In this document: positions 60,391 through 64,000 of the stretch, one piece after another | Numbering within the stretch: position 1 is the first letter of the stretch | Layout: the number at the start of each line of letters is the position of its first letter | From: Pachyseris speciosa | Taxonomy: Eukaryota > Cnidaria > Anthozoa > Scleractinia > Pachyseridae | Direction: 5' to 3' | Length of the DNA stretch: 64,000 nt | Assembly: GCA_016490735.1 (NCBI GenBank) | Contig: JAEMWC010001449.1 | Span: 1 to 64,000, forward strand | Notes under the pieces: generated by a model | What the model was told of the DNA's origin: nothing | Seen by the model: the letters and a program-made list of their open reading frames with translations, nothing else | Database searches by the model: none | Position numbers and translations under genes: made by a program

Positions 60391-61400
60391 GGTTTGGCCA
60401 GTAGGCTTGAATAGATTGTGCTAGTAAATCCAGCAAAAGTTGCTTGAAAATACACCCAAAAGTTGCTCTTAAGTTGCTCAAAAATTTAAAAGTTGCCACC
60501 CACATTTAGAAAAGTTGCTTACTTTTGAAAGTCATTTGTTCTAGATTACTACTCAAAAAATGACGTTGTATGTGTAATTTAACATCATGTTGTGACCAAT
60601 ATAATCTTTAAGTTCAACGTAACTAATAATAGAAAGTATTTTCTAATGACGTTTCTAATGAGTAAACATCACAATGGTTGCTATAGACATCATAGTGCTG
60701 AGTACTAAACGTTGCCCCAGTGGCTATGGTAACCTCAATAGGGTCAATATCTGTATTATTTTCATTTTCCTCGTCAGACATTTCAGCTTCTAATTGTGAT
60801 GCCTCGCACTGCAGCAAATGCCAAGATGGCGGGCGGGAGGCTCTATTGTTGGAGCAATCTCGTACCCAGAGTCCTCAGGCTCTTTGGCCAGTGGTTAGTC
60901 GCCAGGGGAGACTCTAGGATAATGGACCGCCATTTTCCCAGAAAATCTGGGGTTAAACAATGGAAGCCGTTACGGGCCAGCCAATCAAAAAATTGATTTT
61001 TTTCCATTATCCCAGAGTCTCTCCTGGCGACTAACCGCTGGCCAAAGAGCCTGAGGACTCTGGGTACGAGATTGTTGTTGGAGCGAATAACCACTGGATC
61101 CACTGGATGAAGGCGCCCATTACATAGATAGCTGCTGTCCAGTTCGTGGGCGCACGTGTTATGTTATAAATTATTTGTAAGAACGTACGACATCCTTAGT
61201 CTTGACCAGTTTTAATAAAAACCTTTTAATAAAGATCTTTATGATGGTTTGGTCAGTTTTTAACTGTTTGTTGACTCAAAAGTTGCCAAGGAAGGCAAAA
61301 GTTGCTCTAGGTTGCTCGCAGTACAAAAAGTTGCTGAAAACGCTAAAAGTTGCTTAAAAGTTGCCGAGCACAATCTATTTATGCCTATTGGCCAGCCGAA
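60391..61400. mobile_element. ~1-kb foldback element with subterminal AAAAGTTGC repeats
   Basis: The ends GGCCAGTAGGCTTGAATAGA (60397) and the complement of TCTATTTATGCCTATTGGCC (61374) are inverted repeats joined by ATTGTGC. Just inside each end are five to six direct AAAAGTTGC repeats (60430-60517 and 61278-61364). A smaller MITE is nested inside. Confidence 0.6.
60856..61074. mobile_element. MITE, 219 bp, with 10-bp flanking duplication
   Basis: Inverted arms of about 65 bp start AATCTCGTACCCAGAGTCCT. TTGTTGGAGC flanks both sides (60846-60855 and 61075-61084), consistent with a target duplication. Confidence 0.75.
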
Positions 61401-61694
61401 ATATGGTACACAAAACTTAAAACCATTCTACGTTGTATCGGCCCTTGCTTTTATACTCTCTGTTGATTTTATTATGTCGATCAGATCACCAGTTTGATCC
61501 AACGTATACCAGCAGGATTATTGTCCACGGTTTGCTTGCTTGAACATTTGATACTCCCCGTATAGGCCATTATAGGGGGTACCCCATTCCCGGGCTACTA
61601 AGTAAGGTTGTTACTGTAATATTTATGAAAATAAAGCAAGATATTTTTGAGATATTTAGAACTTTTTCGAGATTTTTGCAAAAAAATCGGGAGC

Positions 61695-62133
61695 GCCTGC
61701 TACAGAAAAAGAACCCAGCAAATTTTATTTAGCGCAACATGTTATCTTTACAAATATCAGGACATCGGACAATCAATCTGGTTTTGACAGTTTTTCTTCG
61801 TAGTTGGAGATCTTGGGTGGTGAAAATTATTGAAAACCGGATAGTGCACGCAACAACAGCAACAACAGCTTATTACAGTATTCCTACGCGAGTAAATGGT
61901 ACTGATAAGGTTTAACCCGGCTGCAATGTATTTTATTTTTATACAACAAAATGTGAACGGCGGAATTCTGAAAAATATTTATCTCGTCCTAAAACCTCTG
62001 TATAAAATAAAGGACACGTTTTATAGTGCCTGCTACAGGAAATGAACCCAGCAAATTTTCTTTAGCGCGCCCATCGGGAAATCAATCTGGTTTTGATAGT
62101 TCTTCTTTGTTGTTGGAGGTCTTGGGTGGAATT
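61695..62133. repeat. Direct repeat pair of ~115 bp
   Basis: GCCTGCTACAG....GAACCCAGCAAATTTT through CAATCTGGTTTTGA and GGAG.TCTTGGGTGG occur at 61695-61823 and 62027-62133, with divergence and one gap. Confidence 0.7.
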
Positions 62134-62240
62134 ATCAAAATGAATGTCTCACAAATGCTTGTTTTTATTGCTAGGGGTGTCTCTCTTTATTTGTTGTTAG
62201 TTTTTCCTCTTTAACCGTTATTTAAATTGTATTTCGTTTA

Positions 62241-62243
<3 letters not shown>

Positions 62244-62303
<60 letters not shown>

Positions 62304-62310
62304 TTTTTCA
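62244..62310. repeat. (ATT)n microsatellite
   Basis: About 20 near-perfect units upstream of the RNF181-like gene. Confidence 0.95.
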
Positions 62311-62681
62311 TAATCACTTTTCTTTCCGCATTTTTCCATCCGCCATCCGCCATCTATCCGGACCTCTTTACAACCGTTGTAACCTGGTAACGAGATTATT
62401 GTTCCATTGGGCATACATGAAGTATAATTGTCGTGAAGGGGTTCAAAAGGAAGTCTGTTGTTTCAAAGTCGTCATCTACGAAATACCCTTTTCATTTCAC
62501 TGATATCAGAACTAACACAATTTCTCGCCTTTAACTCGGCCATCTGCCTACTATTGAAGCATAGAGGCTTTTTTTGGCCTCGGCCTCGGACGACTGAGTC
62601 TCTTTTCCTCTTCGAAGCTTCAGGCATCGTTGCTGAGTCATAAGCGAAAGTTTTGTTTAAATTGTAAAAATTGTTTATAAC

Positions 62682-63723
62682 ATGGCATCTTACTTTGACG
62701 AGCATGAACTCACGGACCGAACAACCGACCCGAATTTCTTTCTGGAGCTCGCAAGGTAGGAGATATCTCTGAATTACTGTGTCGGGGAGCTGGGTTATTT
62801 CTAAGAACTCGGAGTGATGAAACGACTGAAAAACGTTCAAACGTTCAGATAATTTACAGTTCAGTACGGATACAAATTTCATAGCTGGTCCAGGTTCTAA
62901 CCATTAATTTTCAGACGACAAACAGCTCGTGATTGCTTAAGAGCTGTGTTTTGTTTTTGTTTATTGTTGTTCGTTCGTCATAAAACTGCCAGTAGGAAGA
63001 ATGAGTTTCCCGCCAAGAGCGTGGAAGGTTTGGCTATCACAAATGAGTTATCTAAATTACAGTTCTTTTCTTTGTTACAGATTGCTTTTATCTCCCAGTG
63101 ACATGCTGGAAATTACAAGGTATATATTTCTACCTGACCGTCCCAACTGAGGCATTTGTACCACCTTTGTTTCAATGTTTGTTGCTTATTGTCACCATTC
63201 TATATACCTACCAACTTTTTCTGAGTCAAATGCGTGAGATTTTCGTCTCCTCATGACTGGTGATTTCCAAAAATGTTCCGGCGACCTCCGATGATTTCCT
63301 GAAGACTTCCTAACGTTACCAAAAATGTCCAAAGATGAGAGAGTTGGCAGGTATATATAGAAGACTGTTAACAAATATTAGATCAATCCTTGAAACTCCA
63401 TGGTAGGGGTGGTGAATGGAAAATTTGAGACTGTGCAAGACAGCAAGAGTAGTATATTTTCTGTGAGCCTGAGACTTTCTTAGCTGACATTCCAAGATGA
63501 CCTTGCGAAAACATCAAGATGGCTTGACAAAAATTCAGTGAGATGCATATTTTTTGAAGAACCATTCACCACCCCTTAGGTTGGTTTTTGGATACCACAT
63601 TTTATAACTTTTTTTTATCTTGAACGTCATACAGAGCAGCATTTGATATAATTCAAGCTCCACCTGCTTCTAAAGATGTTGTGGAATCTTTACCAACTGT
63701 GTTTATGACTGCAGAACACATGG
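62682..63723 (+). CDS. RNF181: RNF181-like RING E3 ubiquitin ligase, first three coding exons
   Basis: Exons 62682-62755, 63081-63119 and 63635-63723 join in phase (AG|A, AG|A). The start MASYFDEHELTDRT is the conserved beginning of RNF181, and a helical LELARLLL follows. Next is PPASKDVVESLPTVF, the segment that in RNF181 leads into the RING-H2 finger. The RING lies beyond the window. RNF181 is a small cytosolic E3 ligase. The donor after 63723 (GTGAGT) is strong, so at least one more exon follows. Two MITEs sit in the second intron. Confidence 0.8.
63202..63363. mobile_element. Small MITE in the RNF181-like intron
   Basis: CTATATACCTACCAACTTTT at the left is inverted at the right as GAGTTGGCAGGTATATATAG. 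The interior is non-coding. Confidence 0.6.
63402..63580. mobile_element. Second small MITE in the RNF181-like intron
   Basis: AGGGGTGGTGAATGG at 63404 is inverted as CCATTCACCACCCCTT at 63561. The right half resembles 1028-1165, so the family is dispersed. Confidence 0.65.
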
Positions 63724-63766
63724 GTGAGTGGTAATACTGTAATAATGAATTGAAGAAAACTGCCAT

Positions 63767-64000
63767 TTAGTGTGGTGTCATCAATATCTTGTGGCCTATT
63801 GCCATAGCCATAACAATCGTTGTCACCGTCATCATTGTTATCACCATCATCATTGTCATTATCATCATCACCATCACCATCATCAATGTCATCATCATAA
63901 TCATTGTCATCATCATCATCTTTGTCATCACCATTGTTGTCATCATCGTCATCACCATCATCAATGTAATCATCATAATCATTGTCATCATCATCACCGT
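63767..64000. repeat. CAT/CAC-rich minisatellite running off the window end
   Basis: CATCATCATCACCATCATTGTCATC-type repeats with an irregular period; it continues past base 64000. Confidence 0.95.

Overview
This is animal nuclear DNA, most likely from a cnidarian (stony coral or sea anemone like). Coding exons with GT..AG introns are embedded in dense transposon debris: Penelope-like elements, 5'-truncated non-LTR retrotransposons, foldback/MITE elements and microsatellites. The cnidarian guess is an inference from the kinds of host gene and repeat seen. The sequence proves a metazoan-type genome but not the species.

Layout. Bases 1-9176 hold the 3' part of a Musashi/DAZAP1-type RNA-binding protein gene (+). 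Bases 9200-22900 are mostly repeats, plus one minus-strand gene for a cysteine-rich membrane protein (20417-21504). Bases 22952-43718 are a complete Polinton/Maverick (adintovirus-like) DNA transposon-virus of 20,767 bp. It has 281-bp terminal inverted repeats and a perfect 6-bp target duplication (AAGTTT), and it sits inside an older non-LTR retrotransposon reading frame. Bases 45204-56558 hold a nine-exon or larger host gene of unknown function (+), with LINE, Gypsy and foldback insertions in its introns. Bases 57500-62600 are repeats, including a 1.7-kb LINE with a YADD reverse transcriptase. Bases 62682-64000 hold the first three coding exons of an RNF181-like E3 ubiquitin ligase gene (+).

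The Polinton carries the full virus-like set: protein-primed DNA polymerase B, retroviral-type integrase with a chromodomain, packaging ATPase, adenain-type protease fused to a basic core protein, double-jelly-roll major capsid protein, minor capsid protein and phospholipase A2. It also has two collagen-shaft fibre proteins with phage-like fibre repeats, a BRO-N/VRR-NUC-like protein, a two-membrane-segment SLATT-like protein, and a VLTF3/TFIIB-like zinc-ribbon protein. Most genes are preceded within about 25 bases of the start codon by a TCTAA(C) motif. A Penelope-like insertion and several one-base frame breaks show that this copy is probably decaying.

The most interesting observation is a two-step programmed -1 frameshift cassette at 36864-38625. 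A 52-residue zinc-type ORF ends with G_GGA_AAC directly before its stop. Six bases later comes an 8-bp GC-rich hairpin, and the -1 frame runs into the phospholipase A2 ORF. That ORF carries A_AAA_AAC near its end, followed after seven bases by a 13-bp stem, and the -1 frame there is the integrase ORF, which has no ATG of its own. This looks like retroviral gag-pro-pol logic in a DNA transposon. I know of no description of it in Polintons.
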